From CAWJLE01 sp963843645 (GTDB taxonomy: Bacteria; Chloroflexota; Anaerolineae; DAOTYC01): a stretch of 64,000 nt of DNA. Made by a program: the position numbers and the translations under genes. Positions 9,495 to 20,262 of this stretch are shown here, piece after piece. Each line of letters opens with the position of its first letter. Position 1 is the stretch's first letter. The stretch is from NCBI GenBank assembly GCA_963843645.1, contig CAWJLE010000001.1:1178001-1242000 (forward strand), written 5' to 3'. The notes under the pieces are model-generated. The model made no database searches. It was not told the DNA's origin and was given only the letters and a program-made list of their open reading frames with translations.

Positions 9495-10694
9495 GAGCGG
9501 CCGCCTCGTCCCGCGACGTCCACGCAGACGCCGCCCAGACCGGCCAATGCCTGGCTCCAATTACAGCGCGCCGCCACGGCAGCCCGCCCAGCCTGCTCGA
9601 GCGCTGAACGCCGCAGAGGATCAGACAACAGCTCGACCACCGTGGCTGCGAATGCCTCCGTCCCATCCGCCACCAGCAGTTCACGCCCCGGTGTGAGTTC
9701 CAGCCCCTCGGCGCCTACCCGGGTGGTGACGACCGCGCGGCCTGCCGCGAGCGCCTCGAGGATCTTCAACCGCGAGCCGGAACCGGCCCGCAATGGAACG
9801 ACGCATACGGTCGCCGCGGCGAGGTGGGGCCGCACGTCCGCGACGAAACCCACCACATCCACGCCAGGAACCCCGGCCCAGCAGCGGACTGCGGCAGGTG
9901 GCCCATTCCCCACGATCTGCACGCGACAATCGGGAAACCGGCGCCGGACCAGGGGCAGGACCCCAGTGCAGAACCAGTTGACCGCGTCCACGTTGGGGTA
10001 CCAGAACAGGGCTCCGCAAAACAGCAGCGTCGGGCGGGTGCCCGCGGGCCGCGGTCGAGGGCGGAAATACGCGCGTGTCCACACCGTTGGGCGCGACGAA
10101 AACCCGCGCGCCAGGGGCGTTGGCGAGGAGGTCACGGCGGTCGGCGTCGCTGGGAACGATGACCTGGTCGGCCAGCACGATCGCGCTGACCTCCCGCCGG
10201 CGGGTGACGTGCGCCTCCCAGCGAGCCAGGACGTGCGTCGTGCGCCGGCCTCGTTTCAGAGCGGCCAGTTGATCCAGCAGGCGTCCTTCCGAGTTGTGCT
10301 TGCTCAGCACTGTGGGCGGGTGGTCTGGCAAGCGCAGATATCGCTCGGCTCCCAGGTCGTCCAGGAACAGGAGATCGAAGTGCTGTGCGCTCAATCGGGA
10401 ATGAAGCAGGGTTCCCAGCCGGGCCGAGGAGCGGCTTACGACGACGTCGTCCGGGTTCGAGCACAGACGCCACACCCGGCTCAACCAGCCCGCGGGGCGC
10501 GCCGGAGCGGGAACTGTCTGGATCGTCGCGCACAGGTCGCGAAGCGGCCCAACATCAATCTCCTTCTCGTGGCGCAGGGCGACGAGGTGTACTTCGTGCC
10601 GTCCCGCCAGCTCCCGCAGCAGATGGTACGACCGGATTCGGCCTCCACTGGTCAGTGGGTAAGGCACGTAAGCGCCGGCGAAGAGGATCCTCAT
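9491..10694 (-). CDS. Glycosyltransferase, GT-B fold (GT4-like), one frameshift
   Basis: The N-terminus MRILFAGAYVPYPLTSGGRI is closely similar to the neighbouring glycosyltransferase, which suggests a local duplication. VFVAPNGVDTRVFPP is the inter-domain segment typical of GT4. The frame then changes near 10050, after which FCGALFWYPNVDAV and PLRAGSGSRLKILEALAAGRAVV (the nucleotide-sugar binding E-x7-E region) follow. The ATG overlaps the stop of the upstream O-antigen-ligase-like gene as ATGA and the end overlaps the next GTG as GTGA, so the operon is tightly packed. The break is probably a sequencing indel because both halves are well conserved. Confidence 0.8.
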
Positions 10695-12746
10695 CGTTTC
10701 GCCACCAGCCGATCGATCGTCGCCGTAACGTCGTCGACCTCGTCGTACATCTGGCGCGCAGCGCCGAGCTGTCCCTCGGCCAGGTATGTCTCGCCCATGT
10801 AAGTGCAGGCCAGCACGTCCAGAGGATCGAGCGCCAGCGCCTCCCGGTATTTGGCCAGGGCCGCGTCGTACCGCCCCAGCGCGTGGTAGACGCGCCCCCA
10901 GCGGACGTCGACGTCCGGGTCCGTGGGACTCAGTTGGGCCGCACGCCGGTACGCCTCGACGGCAGCCTCTAGCCGGGCGGTATCCTTTAGAACGGCGCCC
11001 CACTGGTAGTCCAGCTGGCCCAGGGCAGTCCAATAGGCTGCGTCGAGCGGCGACAGCCCGATCGCGCGTCCGGATTTGGGCGTCGCCCAGGGTAAACGCC
11101 GCCGACGTACCTCGCTCGACCCCGAGGGCGCTGTACGCTGCGGCCTGCCAGGCGAGATAGCGGTCCTGGTCCGGCGCGAGACGGAGGGCCTGGCCGTACC
11201 GCGCCACGGCGGTCGAACAGTCCCCGACCTCCGAGGCCTGCCGGGCCTCGGCCGCCGGGACGTCGGCGGCCAGGGACTTCACGTCCGGCCACAGGACGAA
11301 ATATGACGTGAGGGCCACGAATGCGGCGGCCGCGAGCAGGGCGCGCAGATTTCGGAAGTCTCTGAGACTTCCGAAATCTGTGATGGCTGGGGAGTCGGGT
11401 GGACTGCATCCTGCGCCTCGCGCGAGGGCAAAGGTGAGTCCGAGGAACAGCCAGAAATGGGCCAACGGCGCGATCGTTCCGAAGCTGAGCTGGTTCTGCG
11501 CCAGGTAGCCGGCGGCGGCCGACACCAGCCCGATCTGGAGCCAGCGCGCGGAGGCGGCAGAGAGGTGCGGAAGGCCACGCAGTGCGTGCCGGAACACGGC
11601 AACCAACCACCACACGTACGCGGCGAGCCCCAGGACCCCTGCGTTCAGGGTCCAGTCCAGCCATTCGTTGTGCGCGTGGTCGCCGGCAGCCACCACTCCG
11701 CCGTAGATCGAGAGCGCCGGGGGGTAAGCCTGCGGAAAGGACAGGCGGAACGTCTCCGGTCCATAGCCCAGCCAGGGCCGCGAGCGGATTGCCTGGAGCG
11801 TGCCGCCCCAGACGAGGGCGCGCACCTGCGCCGTCGCGGACTTGCCTCGCAGAAACGAGTGGATCGGCTCCAGCGCTGAGTAGGAGAACCAGCCATGAGG
11901 GTCCAGGTAAGCGACGACCGCAAACAGGGCCAGGCCGGCGACCACGAGTCCCGCCGCCCGCCATCTGTGGCGCGTCGGGCCGCCGGTGCTTCTCCAACGG
12001 GCGCGAAGTCCGCCGAAGCAGGCCGCGGCGACGAGGAGTCCCAGCCACCCGCTGCGCGAGAAGGTCAGCAGCAGGCACACGCCGTCGACGGCGATCACAG
12101 CCAGGTGCAGGCCCCGGTCCCGCCACGCCGATGACGCGGCCAGCCGGGCGGCCGCGACCGGAATGACCAGCACGAGGTACGCGGCCAGAAAGTTTGGGTG
12201 CCCCAACGAGGAGAAAGCGCGGCCCTCGACGGTGCGGCTCCAGGGGAAGAGACTGAGCCCGAAATATTGAAGGATGCCGTAGGCGGCCACAGGGACGCTG
12301 GTGAGCTCCACGAGGCCGACCAGGCGCGCAATGCCCGCGGTCGTGCGGAAGCTCGCGGCTGCCGCGGCGAACAGCGCCAGGCAGGCCAGGAACGTGATCG
12401 CGCCCTGCCGCCACTCGTACGAGCCGTTCCAGCTTGCCCCCGGCGAGACAGAGCCGACGGTGGCGGCGAGAAAGATCAGCCCCAGAAGGCCGGTAGCCCA
12501 CCAAATGGCCATTCGTGGCGAGTGACCTGAAGAGAGCCGCCTCAAGCGAGCGGTGATCGCCGCTATTCGAAGCCGGCTGAGCAGGGCCGCGATCCAGCCG
12601 GCGACGCACAGAACGATCAGAACACGGAGCGTCACGGCCTTTTCGGGCTCGAAGACACGGCGGCTGTAAGGGTTGAAGAGCAAAGGCGTGAGGACGACGA
12701 TCGCGGATATTACGAAGACGGACAGGCGTTCGGCGTGCTGGATCAC
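10691..12746 (-). CDS. O-antigen ligase/polymerase-like membrane protein with C-terminal TPRs (one frameshift)
   Basis: Starts at GTG. Residues 1-460 contain about twelve membrane segments and the Wzy/WaaL (PF04932-like) features SSLGHPNFLAAYLVL, LLLTFSRSGWLG and WLGYGPETF followed by DHAHNEWLDW. The C-terminal soluble part has TPR-like helices (STAVARYGQALRLAPDQ). The frame changes near 11065 and continues with two good TPRs (AAVEAYRRAAQLSPTDPD, DAALAKYREALALDPLD), ending in an ATGA overlap with the next gene. O-antigen ligases with TPR tails are known from several phyla. It probably polymerises or transfers glycan at the outer face of the membrane. A near-perfect 35-base palindrome is embedded in frame between the membrane and TPR parts. 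Confidence 0.82.
11346..11380. repeat. Dispersed palindromic element, near-perfect copy inside a gene
   Basis: Seventeen-base arms (11346-11362 and 11364-11380) pair perfectly around one base; the arm contains TTTCGGAAGTCTC. It encodes DFGSLRDFRNL in the spacer between the membrane domain and the TPRs of the O-antigen-ligase-like protein and keeps the frame, so it looks like an element tolerated in a linker. Confidence 0.7.
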
Positions 12747-12774
12747 GTTCTCACCCCAGCATCGTCACGTGGGA

Positions 12775-13632
12775 TCAAGGTGTCGGTGAAACAGGAACCA
12801 CCACCACTTTGACCCGGACGGTGGGTCCCACGTCGCGGCTCTGTGGATCTCGGAGGCGCCAGATTCCGGTGTAGGTGCCGGGCTCGGCTTCGGCATAAAG
12901 CGGCACGCTGATGTCGACCGTAGCTCCGGGCTCGGTTTGTTGGACGACGACGGAGTCGGGCCCGCCGAGATGATCGCCGGTGATGAAGGTCCAGGCGAAT
13001 CCGACCCACGGACAGCTTCCGGTGTTGCGCACGCGCCAGATCTTGTTGAAGCGCTGGCTCGGTGTCACAGGCTGGCCCTCGGGAATGCTCACGTCGCCGA
13101 CGAACTCGGCATCGTACCGGCAGCCGCCCGTGGTGGTGGGGACGACGATGGGCGCCACGCCTGAGCTGCTCGCGCGGAAGGGCGGTGTGCCGGTCGGCGT
13201 CTCGGGCGAAGGCGTTTCCAGGTTATTCGTGAACTCGATCTGGAGAGTTTGCTTCGGGCGGACGGCCGATGGTCCGACCGGAACGATCAGGCCGGGCCTT
13301 TGGGAGGACCGGAGGGTCAGCACGGCCAGGACGCTCAGCAAACACAGCAGCGCCAGGACGATCACGCCGAGGACCACGGGCCAGCGACCGCGACGGTGGG
13401 GCACGATCTTGTTGACCTGGGTGTGCACCGTAGGCGGCATGGCGGGCAGCCAGCTCTGACCATCGTGGTACAGCCATCCGTTTCCGGCCGGGTCGACGGC
13501 CCAGTATCTGCCGTCCGCATCCTGAACCATGAGCCGGGCGACTTCCTGGTAGAAGGTCTCCTGGCTGATGGCTTTCCGGCGCAGCTTGCCCTGTAGCTCG
13601 GCAAATTTCGCTTCAGCTTCACCGAAGTCCAT
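12775..13632 (-). CDS. Membrane-anchored protein with NBR1/FW Ig-like domain
   Basis: 285 residues. ATG at 13632 chosen because GGGAGGA lies six bases upstream. Residues 1-65 form a small cytoplasmic domain ending in DGRYWAVDPAGNGWLYHDGQSW. Residues 84-106 are a single membrane helix, followed by a Pro/Thr linker. Residues about 185-280 carry the FW (NBR1 central) Ig-like fold: IWRVRNTGSCPW, then PGTYTGIWRLRDP. This domain is frequent in exported proteins of Chloroflexota. It lies 28 bases upstream of the O-antigen-ligase-like gene and may belong to the same operon. The role is not known; anchoring or cell-wall interaction is a guess. Confidence 0.8.
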   Translation of the reverse strand: MDFGEAEAKFAELQGKLRRKAISQETFYQEVARLMVQDADGRYWAVDPAGNGWLYHDGQSWLPAMPPTVHTQVNKIVPHRRGRWPVVLGVIVLALLCLLSVLAVLTLRSSQRPGLIVPVGPSAVRPKQTLQIEFTNNLETPSPETPTGTPPFRASSSGVAPIVVPTTTGGCRYDAEFVGDVSIPEGQPVTPSQRFNKIWRVRNTGSCPWVGFAWTFITGDHLGGPDSVVVQQTEPGATVDISVPLYAEAEPGTYTGIWRLRDPQSRDVGPTVRVKVVVVPVSPTP

Positions 13633-13810
13633 GAATTCCTCCCACCCGATGTCCGTGCCGATCACTTTGTGGCGCAATTTCCGTGGCAGCGTGCTGCCGA
13701 TCAGTATAACAGATTTTCGGGGGGCGAGCAATTGGCCTTGCTGCACGTGTTCTCTCCACGAGCGCAACAATCTTAATGCAATCATCCTGGTGTCCCTTCG
13801 TCTTTTCGGA

Positions 13811-13830
13811 CAGATATGGTAGAATATCTG
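13811..13830. promoter_or_regulatory. Inverted repeat covering a TAGAAT -10 candidate
   Basis: CAGATAT at 13811-13817 and ATATCTG at 13824-13830 are perfect inverse copies around GGTAGA. TAGAAT at 13820-13825 would be a good -10 for the plus-strand radical SAM gene starting at 13901, but I see no matching -35. A repressor site over a promoter is plausible. Confidence 0.35.
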
Positions 13831-13900
13831 CTGTGGGCTTCGTCCAAATTGATGTCACTGGACGGGTCTTTGAAACCCAGCGATGAGGAAAACCCATTTC

Positions 13901-15664
13901 ATGTCTCAACCTGACCTTGTTTTGCTTCACGCACCCAGCGTGTACGATTTTCGGCAGGAATCGATCCTCTACGGTCCGGTCAGCGATCTGGTGCCTTCCA
14001 CCCCCGTCTTCGAGCTGTACCCAATCGGCTTTACCACACTGGCCGAATACCTGGAGCGCCACGGTTACCGCGTGCGCATCGCCAACCTCGCCGTTCGGAT
14101 GCTGAACGAGCGTCGCTTCGACCCGAGAACGATTCCTCAGGCGCTGAAACCGCGGGCCTTCGGGATCGACCTCCACTGGATGCCACACGCTCACGGTGCG
14201 TTCGAGATTGCGCGCCTGGCGAAGCGAATTCACCCCGGACATCCCGGTAATCCTGGGCGGCTTCTCTGCGTCCTATTTTCACGAGGAGTTGGCCCGCCGT
14301 CCTGAGATCGACTACATTCTGCGTGGCGACTCGACCGAGGAGCCGTTGCGACTGCTCATGGACTGCCTGAAATCAGGAGCGGGTTTCGAGTCGGTGCCTA
14401 ACCTGACCTGGCGCGACGCAAGTCGGACACGTGCGGGTGAACCCGCTGACGTACTCGCCGGAGAACCTGGACGACGTTCTGCTGGATTACAGCTACGTCG
14501 TAAGGCAGTGGCGCGCTACCGCGACCTGTCGAGCTATATCCCGTTTCGGAACTGGCTCGATTATCCCGATCACGGCGGCACTGACCTGCCGTGGCTGCAC
14601 GCACAACTGCAAGACGTGTGGCGGCTCCGCCACCACGTTCCGCGAAATCCACAACGGAACGCGACCCGCTTATCGGGACCCGGTCACCCTGGCCAGGACA
14701 TCCGCAACATCGGCCGTTTCAGCAAGGGGCCCGGTGTTCATTCTGGGCGACTCCGTCAGGCCGGGCGAAGAGTATGCCGACCGCTTCCTGGACGCCATTG
14801 GCGTCTCAAACAGCAGGTCATCATCGAGTTCTTCGACGCGGCCAGCCGGGAATTTCCTGCAGAAAGTCGTCCGCCGCCATGCCGAATTTCACGCTGGAAA
14901 TCTCGCTGGAGTCGCACAGCGAGGAGGTCCGCCACGCTTTTGGTCGGCCCTACGGCAATGCGGACATCGAGGCGACGATGCGATATGCGCTGGAAGCCGG
15001 CTGCAAGCGGCTGGACGTCTTTTTCATGATCGGCCTGCCGAAGCAGGACTATCGTCCGTCATGGATACCGTCGATTACTGCGAGTACCTGATGCGGCGCT
15101 TTGATGGCGGCGACGACGGCGGCTGATTCCCGTTCATCTCACCGCTGGCGCCATTCGTGGATCCGGGCAGCCCAGTGTTCGAGCATCCCGAGCAAGTACG
15201 GATACCGGCTGTTCTGCCGCACGTTTGAGGAGCATCGCCAGGCACTGACCCAGCCCAGTTGGAAGTACATCCTCAATTACGAAACCGAGTGGATGAGCCG
15301 CGACCAGATCGTGGACAGCACCTACGAGGCCGGCCTGAGACTGAACCGGCTCAAGGCCCGTTACGGGCTGGCCGATCCGCGCCAGGCCGCGGTGACCGAG
15401 GAGCGTATCCTGCGGGCGCGCCGGTTGATTGCCCAGATCGATGACATCATGAGTATCGAGGATGAGAGCCGGCGCGAGCAAACTGTTGACGGCTATGAAG
15501 CCACAGGTCGACGATGCGAACCTGTCCACCGTGTGTGAGAAGAGCGAGCTGGAATTGCCGACCGGCTGGCTCAAACTGAATATTCCGGAGGCGTCCTGGT
15601 TCCTGGCGCAGACGGGGTGGCGCAAATTGCGCTCCGCCCTGCAGACGAGAAGGTGGCTAAATGA
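13901..15664 (+). CDS. B12-binding domain radical SAM protein (multiple frameshifts)
   Basis: Starts at the ATG at 13901 (GAGGAAAA upstream). The pieces read in order: MSQPDLVLLHAPSVYDF and a B12-binding domain (IPVILGGFSASYF, YILRGDSTEEPL), then the radical SAM motif TCRGCTHNCKTCGGS with C-x3-C-x2-C, then FTLEISLESHSEEVRHAFGR, FFMIGLPKQDY, and a C-terminal helical part (LNYETEWMSRDQIVDSTYEAGLRLNRLKARYGL). At least five frame changes are required. The CTHNCxTCGGS signature recalls the TIGR04190-type B12 radical SAM family, from memory only. The probable stop at 15662-15664 overlaps the ATG of the next gene. It is unlike the three minus-strand paralogues. Order and conservation of all pieces argue for indel errors rather than decay. 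Confidence 0.7.
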
Positions 15665-17070
15665 GACCGCGAATCGAGACCGTTGTGTTCCTGGTACCGT
15701 TGCTCTCTGCTGTTGGTTGGGGCTCTCGCCGCACTGACCGTGCTCGTGTCAGCTTGCGGGCGCCGCCTCCGCCGACGCCCGCACCGCTGCGACTGAAACC
15801 TCGACCGTCACGCCGACCGCGAGCGCGACGCCCACGGCACGCGACTCGACGCCCACGCCCGTTCCGCCGACGGCGACCCCTCCGCCGCTGAAGCTCGATC
15901 CTCTGGCACGATCTGCCCGAGGGGCAGGCGGCGCAGCTTGCCCAGGACGTCGGCCAGCTGCAAGCTCCGCGTGGGCACGATCCAGGTGGACCTGCGGAGG
16001 TACGAAGACGAGCCGGCGCTGGAGAAGGCGCTCGACGCAGGCAGCATCGATTTCGACGTCGTGCTGGGCAATGCGCGCTCCATCGGCTTCATGCGTGACC
16101 GAAAGCTCACTCAGGCTGTCGACGCCGTCTTCAGCGAGAGCTTCTGGCGCGAGTTGGCCCGGCCCGGGCATTCAGGGTGTCACCCAGGGCGGTCACATCT
16201 GGGGCGTCCCGCACACGCTGGGCCTGCCGCTGATGCTCTTCTACAATACGAAGCTGGTGCCCGTGCCGCCCGCCGATACCGCAGGCCTGATTGCGACCGC
16301 TTCCAAACTGACCGGACAGGGCCAGTACGGTCTGGGCATGAACGCACTCGACCCGCTGTGGGCGATTCCGTGGCTTTCGGCGTACGGCGGCTGGCCCACC
16401 GATGATGAGGGCCGCCCGACCCTGAACACGGACCCCATGGTTCAAACCCTGACCTTCATGTACAACCTGGGATACAGGTCGAAGGTCATCTCGCCGACAA
16501 TGGAGTACGACGCAGGGCTGGCCGCCTTCAAGAGCGGCAAGATTGCGATGTGGATCGACGGCGAGTGGGCGCTCAGCGCGCTGCAGAACGTGAAGGACGT
16601 CCAATGGGGCGTCGCGAGGCTGCCGGTGCTGACTGACTCAGGCGTAGAGCCGGCGTGCCTGATCGGCGGGAAAGTACTTCGCGATCGGCGCGAACGTGAC
16701 GGGCCAGAAACTCGACGCGGCCCGGCTGCTCGTCGAGCAACTCGTCGGGGCCCGACAGCGCGGACGCTGGGCGCAAGCTTCGCGTGCTGCCGTCTTCGCT
16801 CCAGGTGTCTGAGCAGCGCCCAGATTCAGGACGACCCTTTCCTGCGGGTGTCGGCGACCCAGATGCTCGCCGGGCGGGGAGTGGGATTGTCCGAGCGGCA
16901 TGGAGACGGCGATGGAGGCGATGCGCGGAGCTCTGGGAGACGTCATGGCGGCGCGGATCGCTCCGGCGGAAGCGGCGCGCGGGATGCAGGCGCGAGCCGA
17001 CGCGATGTCAGGGATACCTGCCGAGACCCCGACGGCGACATTGTTTGTAGTGACCCCGACCGGGGGCTAA
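15661..17070 (+). CDS. Extracellular solute-binding lipoprotein, sugar type (multiple frameshifts)
   Basis: The ATG at 15661 overlaps the preceding stop. After a frame change an LVGALAALTVLVSAC lipobox and a Thr/Pro linker appear. The body matches ABC solute-binding family 1: LDAGSIDFDVVLGNA, LGLPLMLFYNTKLV, GLGMNALDPLWAIPWLSAYGG, AAFKSGKIAMWIDGEWAL. The C-terminus reads METAMEAMRGALGDVMAARIA in a third frame and ends at TAA 17068-17070, overlapping the convergent gene's stop by three bases. No permease genes are adjacent, so partners must be elsewhere, or it may serve as a sensor. Sugar or oligosaccharide binding is inferred from the family. At least five indels interrupt it. Confidence 0.68.
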
Positions 17071-18923
17071 GGGGCCAGGTTAGCCACACCCAGGTTCTCG
17101 AAACCCTGATCCAGGGCACGGTAGACCACGATCTGAACGCCGTCGAATCGTCGATCCGGCGCCACAGGTATCTCATAGTCGTCGCGCACGACCTCGCCGG
17201 GAGTCCAGCGTGAGGTCGGGTAGAAACCGCTGACCGGATGCTGTGCGTCGACTTGAATAACTGCACCCCCCTCATGATGAAGCAGCTCGCCGTTCAACGT
17301 GGGGCGGACTGAGACGGACCAGTCCTCCTTCAGCCTGGCTTGGGTTTGCCAGAACAGGCTGCACTGCACCTCGCCCTGCGCCGGCTGATCCTCCACCCTG
17401 AAACCCACCAGCCGCAAGGAATCCCCGAAGGCGACGTCCCGTGGACTCACCCCGGCAGGCAGCGCGCGGACCGGTTCCAGGTTCAAGGCGATGAGCTGCG
17501 CGCCGTGGCTGCTCAAGTGCAGCGGCTTCTGAATATCGTGCAGGATGAGGGGCAGGGTCTCCGGCGTGGCATACAAGGGCTGCGCCCCACGCTCGAGCAG
17601 AGAGGATGCCTCGCTCAGACGGGCGGCATGCACGTCGGGTCGCTCGCCCCACACCTCCGTGAGATATTCCAGTGACACGAATTGATCGCCGTCGCCGATG
17701 ATAGTGGCACCGTGCTCCGGTGCGTCGGCCAGCAGGGCCAGCGCCGGGCGCAGTCCATCATCGTCCGGCCGGTTATGCAAAAAGATGCGCGGGTCCGGAT
17801 CGATCAGCCGGCTGGCGACGAGGACGCCGAGTCCCACCAGAACCGCGGCGCGCCACACTCCGGGTCGCTGACGTGTGTCCGCCCAGCGCCACAGCCGGTC
17901 GCCCACGACCGCGATGCCCACCACCAGCAGCGGGTACATCGGCATGATGACCTGGTACCAGTTGCCGAAGCGGTCGATGTAGCTGAACCCCACGTAGATG
18001 GCCAGCGAGGCGAAGAGGAATCCGCCTTTGCGCCGACCCAGCCACCACCAGCCGAGCAAAGCCAGGATCACGCCGATCAGGCTCAGGTCCCAGAAGATGA
18101 GGCCGGGGAACTCCGCCGTCAGCGGCCCGACCTTCCAGGTCATCTCGTCTCGACCCTGCTGCGTGCTGATGAAAGACAGGAACCATTGCCAGGCCGAATG
18201 CCACTCCCCCGCGCCGCGCCATGCTGGGTGGAGCGCCCCACCCAGGTACACGTAGACGTAGCTGATCAGCGGGAGCAGGACCAGTCCGAAGCTCCGCGAG
18301 ATGAGTTTGAACCGGGTTAGGATCCGCGGCTCGGCGGTCAGGATGAAGACGAGCAGCGGGGGTGCGATGAACAAGACGGTGATCATGTGCGCCAGGGCGA
18401 CGCCTACGGACAGGGCAAGCAGGTACAGATACCGATCCCGCCGCGTGCGCTCCCAGCGAAAGGCCCAGAGAACCATGAGCAGCGTCTGGAAGACGGCCGA
18501 CGTGAGCTGCTCGCTGGAGATGCTGTAGTACCAGAAGAAGTACGTGAAGGCGTAGAAGAGAGTGCCCAGCGCCGCTATGGGCCAGTTGTCACGGGTCAGC
18601 TCGCGGATCAGCGCGTACAGCACCAGGAGCGAGGCCAATCCCCACAGCGTGGAATAGAGCGAAAGGATTTCAGTCGGGTTAAACAGCGGAGACAGGACCA
18701 CGCGGCCAGCGTGGAACCACAGCCACCCGCCCATCGTATAGAGGGGGTAGCCGGGCGCATTGCTGGGACGCCCCTGGACCTCGGCGTACTGGTGGGTGAT
18801 GGGGTCGCCGCCCTTTAGCTCGCTCAGACGCAGGCCGTTATCGAGCGTGCTCAAGTAGAGCGACAGGGCGATCAGGATGACGACCAGGCCGGCCAGCCGG
18901 GCGGGTTTGATCAGCTCGCTCAA
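17067..18923 (-). CDS. DUF2723-type multi-pass membrane protein (GT-C-like)
   Basis: 618 residues. The N-terminal two thirds has about ten membrane helices in the arrangement of GT-C enzymes. It carries the DUF2723 signature: SELKGGDPITHQYAEVQGRP-like loop after helix 1 and SNAPGYPLYTMGGW, then WYYSISSEQLTSAVFQ. The C-terminal soluble part (residues about 400-618) resembles a beta-rich domain often fused to such proteins. TTG start six bases after the rimI stop; no ATG gives a complete first helix. Protein O-mannosyl- or lipid-linked sugar transfer is expected from the fold but unproven. It lies last in the tsaE-tsaB-rimI transcript and converges on the solute-binding gene. Confidence 0.78.
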   Translation of the reverse strand: MSELIKPARLAGLVVILIALSLYLSTLDNGLRLSELKGGDPITHQYAEVQGRPSNAPGYPLYTMGGWLWFHAGRVVLSPLFNPTEILSLYSTLWGLASLLVLYALIRELTRDNWPIAALGTLFYAFTYFFWYYSISSEQLTSAVFQTLLMVLWAFRWERTRRDRYLYLLALSVGVALAHMITVLFIAPPLLVFILTAEPRILTRFKLISRSFGLVLLPLISYVYVYLGGALHPAWRGAGEWHSAWQWFLSFISTQQGRDEMTWKVGPLTAEFPGLIFWDLSLIGVILALLGWWWLGRRKGGFLFASLAIYVGFSYIDRFGNWYQVIMPMYPLLVVGIAVVGDRLWRWADTRQRPGVWRAAVLVGLGVLVASRLIDPDPRIFLHNRPDDDGLRPALALLADAPEHGATIIGDGDQFVSLEYLTEVWGERPDVHAARLSEASSLLERGAQPLYATPETLPLILHDIQKPLHLSSHGAQLIALNLEPVRALPAGVSPRDVAFGDSLRLVGFRVEDQPAQGEVQCSLFWQTQARLKEDWSVSVRPTLNGELLHHEGGAVIQVDAQHPVSGFYPTSRWTPGEVVRDDYEIPVAPDRRFDGVQIVVYRALDQGFENLGVANLAP

Positions 18924-18929
18924 GGCCGC

Positions 18930-19588
18930 CTACCCCATCTGCGAGACGGCCCGGTCTGCCCGGGGGCGGCGGGTGCCTCGCTTCAGCAGACGAGCCAGCT
19001 CAACTTTGTTCTTGTCGAACGCCTCCCGAAACTCCCAACTCCGCAGCGGAGGTGTCGTCATAATCAGAGCGTCTTCGCGGTTGTCGCTATAGTAGCCCTT
19101 GCGGAGGCCGACGACCTGGAACGCGTGCTTGCGGTACAGGTTCTGGGCCACGAGGTTGCCGGCGCGGACCTCCAACGTGGCGGTCTCCGCGTTCACGACG
19201 ATGGCCCGATCCAGCAGCGCGATCAGGAGCAGCTCACCGAGACCCAGGCCGCGCGACTCCGGTGCGACAGCGATGGTGCTGATGTGCGCCTCGTCGATCA
19301 ACAGCCAGAAGCCGGCATACCCCAGGATCGGCGGGAGGGACGGCTGTGAAGGCGGGGCGCCCAACAGCGATCGATGAAGTTCGGCGTGGGCTCCGCCGCC
19401 TTCGTCACGCCGGGTACGGCTTGCCGCACGACGACGAAATGAGAGAAGCTGTTAGAGCCGACCTCGTAGCGATAGGCCCGGGCGGACCACGGCGAGGAGA
19501 AGGCCTGTACCTCGATGGCCATTACCTCGTCGATATCAGCGAGTTGCATGCCGCTTACGTGATACGGGAGGTCGTCGTAGTAGCTCAT
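18930..19588 (-). CDS. rimI: Ribosomal-protein-alanine N-acetyltransferase (GNAT), one frameshift
   Basis: The N-terminal part (MQLADIDEVMAIEVQAFSSPWSARAYRYE) and C-terminal part (ISTIAVAPESRGLGLGELLLIALLDRA, TLEVRAGNLVAQNLYRKHAFQVVGLRKGYY) together form a complete GNAT domain. The acetyl-CoA loop is R-G-L-G-L-G. The frame changes near 19345. The ATG overlaps the tsaB stop as ATGA, and the tsaB-rimI pair is a conserved bacterial arrangement, which supports RimI over other GNATs. It is expected to acetylate the N-terminus of ribosomal protein S18. The C-terminal tail (RLLKRGTRRPRADRAV) is longer than usual and basic. Confidence 0.85.
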
Positions 19589-20259
19589 GGCTGGCCCATC
19601 GCTTCCGGGCGATGCATGTAAATGGGGGACAGCGTGACGATGTCGTCTCGTTCGCCGCGCTCCAGCCGGCGCCACGCCAAATCGGCGAGGAAACTGGCCC
19701 GGCGGAGGGCATAGACCGGCGGTGTCACGACCACCGCGTCGCCCAGGCGCGTGTGGATGGCTTCAACGTCGACGTGACCCAGCTCGCCGCACACCACGGC
19801 GAATCCTTGGACGCGGTCGATCAGCTCCGAGGTCGTTCCGACCTCGATATCGGTTTCGCGGACCCAATCGGAACCGTCGTGCCGGTACCCGGCGTAGCAT
19901 ATCCGACCTCTGCCGGCCTGGATTACCGACCAGATCGGCAGGCTCATCTCTCGTACCGCGTATGGCAGGATGTCTAGTGTGGGAATCCCCAGCAGCGGAA
20001 TCCCAACGCTGGATGCCAGGGTTTTGGCGACCGCCAGGCCGATGCGCAGGCCGGTGAACGAGCCCGGCCCCAGCGCCACAGCCACGCCGTCCAATTGGCT
20101 GGGCTCGGTTTGCTGGCGTTCCAACATCGCGGCCAGGCTCGGCATCAGCTCTACCGTGTGATTATTGTTCGTCAGCCAGGTGTGCTCGGCCAGCACCTTA
20201 TCGGGCTGATATAACGCAATGCTGGCCGTGCGAGTGGCCGTGTCGATGGCTAACAGCAT
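19585..20259 (-). CDS. tsaB: tRNA threonylcarbamoyladenosine biosynthesis protein TsaB
   Basis: 224 residues beginning MLLAIDTATRTASIAL, the ASKHA-fold start of TsaB, with GPGSFTGLRIGLAVAKTLA as the diagnostic motif. TsaB dimerises with TsaD and, with TsaE, makes t6A at position 37 of ANN-decoding tRNAs in the cytoplasm. It sits three bases downstream of tsaE and overlaps rimI by four bases, a typical operon. The sequence is intact. TsaD and the L-threonylcarbamoyl-AMP synthase are not in this window. Confidence 0.93.
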   Translation of the reverse strand: MLLAIDTATRTASIALYQPDKVLAEHTWLTNNNHTVELMPSLAAMLERQQTEPSQLDGVAVALGPGSFTGLRIGLAVAKTLASSVGIPLLGIPTLDILPYAVREMSLPIWSVIQAGRGRICYAGYRHDGSDWVRETDIEVGTTSELIDRVQGFAVVCGELGHVDVEAIHTRLGDAVVVTPPVYALRRASFLADLAWRRLERGERDDIVTLSPIYMHRPEAMGQP

Positions 20260-20262
20260 GCC

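Noticed and set aside
13901..17070. Calling the radical SAM and solute-binding genes pseudogenes
   Set aside because: All domain pieces are present in order and retain key motifs in alternate frames, and many other conserved genes in the window show the same one-base breaks, so assembly indels explain them better.
17067..18923. DUF2723 protein considered as part of the tRNA t6A pathway because it follows tsaE-tsaB-rimI
   Set aside because: Its membrane GT-C-like architecture fits surface glycan or lipid chemistry; sharing a transcript is not evidence for a role in t6A synthesis.
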